This document shows, one piece after another, positions 61,971 through 64,000 of a DNA stretch of 64,000 nucleotides. The notes under the pieces were generated by a model. It worked only from the letters and a program-made list of their open reading frames with translations, was not told where the DNA came from and searched no databases. A program made the translations under genes and the position numbers. Source of the stretch: Solen grandis (lineage: Eukaryota; Mollusca; Bivalvia; Adapedonta; Solenidae); assembly GCA_021229015.1 (NCBI GenBank), contig CM037783.1, positions 8,441,324 through 8,505,323 of the forward strand, written 5' to 3'. Within the stretch, counting starts at the first letter, position 1. The number at the start of each line of letters is the position of its first letter.

Positions 61971-61984
61971 TACATTGTTCATGC

Positions 61985-62250
61985 CAGATAAACATTTAGG
62001 TTTCCGCACCTCGCAGTGCGAAAACCTTTTGTTCTTCTTCTGTTGATTTGTTTGTTTGTTTTTTACTTTTTTTATTTTTATTATTTTTCCAATTCCACCC
62101 ATTTTTGTAGCCAACCTAGCGGCCAGATGAGAAAAGCTACAACTATGAAATTTTAGGCATGGTGTCACATATATCTGAACTTGTGCCTAAATGGTCAAAA
62201 TTTTCACTTTTGTTTCTGATTTAGCCACAAGGGGGCGCTATGCATGTAAT
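61985..62250 (+). repeat. Interspersed repeat with GGTTTTCGCAC hairpin
   Basis: AGGTTTCCGCAC and GTGCGAAAACCT (about 61998-62027) form a 12-base stem with one mismatch and a 6-base loop. It is followed by CAACCTAGCGGCCAGATGAG and AGCCACAAGGGGGCGCTATG, which look like parts of a dispersed repeat. No flanking duplication is found. Confidence 0.45.
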
Positions 62251-62687
62251 CACTCTTTTGCTGATAACACAAAACTTTGAAGTCTGATTTTGATGCGTTT
62301 TTTTACATAATGTTCCTTGTTGACAGCCCAATCAAATATTATGATGTCTCGGCATCGAGTACCAGAAAAAAAAATGTTCTAGGCGAGGTTGAAAGTTCGA
62401 ACCTTTTAAAAAAAGTGGATAAATGAGGGTAGGTCTACAAAAAACCTACCCATTTTCTTTAGAGATCAGATAGAAGAATTCTGTTTGCTGCATACGATTT
62501 ATTTTAATAGCTCCAAAACTAAAAATATTTCATTGAGAGTATATGAAAAAATAGTTTTAGTTCTTGAATAGCTCTTTCCAGTGATGTGTCGTTTTTGAAG
62601 ATCGGACTTGATTTGGTCATTTTACGGCAGTCCAAAATTTTATCCTTTTTTGGAATGATTGTAAATCAGTTTTTATGCTTCAAATTG

Positions 62688-62787
62688 NNNNNNNNNNNNN
62701 NNNNNNNNNNNNNNNNNNNNNNNNNNNNNNNNNNNNNNNNNNNNNNNNNNNNNNNNNNNNNNNNNNNNNNNNNNNNNNNNNNNNNNN
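62688..62787. other. Assembly gap (100 N)
   Basis: Exactly 100 N, a scaffold join. The contig after it is a diverged inverted copy of 45.04-46.20 kb. Confidence 0.98.
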
Positions 62788-64000
62788 TTAAAATTTTAAA
62801 CAACTTTTTTTATTTTACTCGTTTAGGAAACAATTTTTAAAACTTACTAATCACTTTGGGTTTTCCTAATTGGATCAACTTTGCGCCTGGGAAGCATTAA
62901 AGATTCTGCAGAAAATGAAAGTCATTCATATTTTCAAGTCTCTCATCACTTTCATATCAATATCTTTATTAAATGTTTACACATTCAAAATTAAGAATTG
63001 TTCATCAAAATGATTTTTAAATAGGGTTTTAAATTTCTAAGTTTGTATTACCTGGTTGGATCAGTAGAGATTTTTTTCCGTTTTACATAGAGTTTCTTTT
63101 CTTAGTTATGTCTCTAAACTTTAAATAAATAAGATTGGCCTTTGCTGCATGATTAATTTTCTAAGGCATTTAAACTACATGTAATTTTAAATTTATTATC
63201 GGGTTTTGAAAAGATATATTGCAGGACTTACTTTTGAGTATTTAGAAATGATTCGTATGATACTGTATTAACTCTTTTTTCGGTTTGAATATAATTTGTA
63301 TATACATCTGTGTACTAATTTCCCGCCATTTAATTTCTGGTACAACGAAAAATAAATTTAATAATAATTTATATTAGAATTTTTTTTTTAAAATTTTGTG
63401 TGAAACTGTTAATTTTTTAAACTTTTCAGATGGAAAAAAAATTTATATTATGATTAATTTTATGCTAAAATCCCCTGTATCTATTTAACATCTCTGATTT
63501 TTACCATATTCTGAATTGAATAAAGATATGTATGTCTGTCTATATAAAGTTTTGTTAAAGCAAAAGATTACAACTGCGTAATAAATTTTTTTAATCCCAG
63601 GACTTTTATTCACACAAAAAAATAAATACTGATAAGTGCTAAAACACAAGACTTCAAACCACATGACTTTAGTGTCTTAGTAACTACATTTGAGAAATAT
63701 TTGATCTAGAATTTATGCAAATATCAATTAATCATATGTATCATGATTAATTTAAAGTAAAACAAGATATTTTCATATAATTGCAGTGAATATACTTACA
63801 TATAAAATTTGTGTATATATATATATATGTATTCAAAACACTATTGATTGTTATAAATGAATTAAGAAATAAGTTTAAACTGGAACTTTGATGTTTGAAA
63901 TTAGATTTTAAGGGGATCAAAACGGAATGTGGAGTTGCTATCACCACGGGTTCCCACAGGAGGTTTAACTGTTCTGTGTATTGTAGTCTCTTATCAGGGA
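62788..64000 (-). repeat. Right copy of the inverted duplication, runs off the window
   Basis: This copy matches 45043-46197 in reverse from the gap edge to the window edge. Differences concentrate where a lone base beside a run has become the run base, for example CACACATAAAATGAATAC (complement of the left copy) against CACACAAAAAAATAAATAC here. About 80 bases at 63672-63750 are extra in this copy. No coding capacity. Confidence 0.92.

Overview
This is eukaryotic, intron-rich and AT-rich DNA with almost no uninterrupted long genes. The repeats suggest an invertebrate, most likely a bivalve mollusc: a 251-bp tRNA-headed SINE in four good copies, related degenerate SINEs, LINEs with a YADD reverse transcriptase, many short fold-back elements, and gene families common in molluscs (GT10 fucosyltransferases, small RING proteins, sushi proteins). 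The species cannot be fixed from sequence alone. Two runs of exactly 100 N (12588-12687 and 62688-62787) show that three contigs were joined.

Layout. 1-1430: a 631-bp fold-back element and older repeats. About 1431-11570: 10 kb of sequence dominated by runs of all four bases, which I read as failed consensus and not biology; a degraded ~178-bp tandem array can still be seen at 3150-4040. 12889-17779 (+): exons of a leucine-rich-repeat plus EF-hand gene, with a SINE and several fold-back elements in its introns. 18.3-25.1 kb: repeat-dense, with a Tc1/pogo-like MITE, thirteen 53-bp minisatellite units, a hAT-like element inside a tRNA-like sequence, a TCGCA-motif array, and a LINE inserted inside a SINE. 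25990-34233 (+): a two-exon GT10 alpha-1,3-fucosyltransferase; its 6.8-kb intron holds a piggyBac-like MITE, a LINE 3' fragment and, on the other strand, an intronless small-protein gene with a TATA box.

38.9-53.3 kb: a segment with a ~1.2-kb direct duplication, several copies of an inverted-terminal family whose ends read TACGGAAACG or TACGGAAGCG, a broken DDE integrase-like gene, three SINEs, a Harbinger-like MITE, and a minus-strand RING-finger gene (49912-52893) with an in-frame TGA in its first exon. 55.7-57.0 kb: a decayed minus-strand LINE. 57425-59714 (+): a four-exon gene for a small cysteine-rich protein with one sushi-like domain. The last 1.2 kb, beyond the second gap, is a diverged inverted copy of 45.04-46.20 kb.

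The host-type genes (LRR/EF-hand, fucosyltransferase, small coiled-coil protein, RING protein, sushi protein) look functionally unrelated. The main story is layered transposon insertion plus assembly damage. The inverted copy at the right edge acts as an internal control, because it shows lone bases being overwritten by their neighbours, the same error that would explain the 10-kb homopolymer zone. Two genes carry single-base lesions (an extra base in the LRR/EF-hand gene, a TGA in the RING gene) that may be sequence errors or real null alleles.
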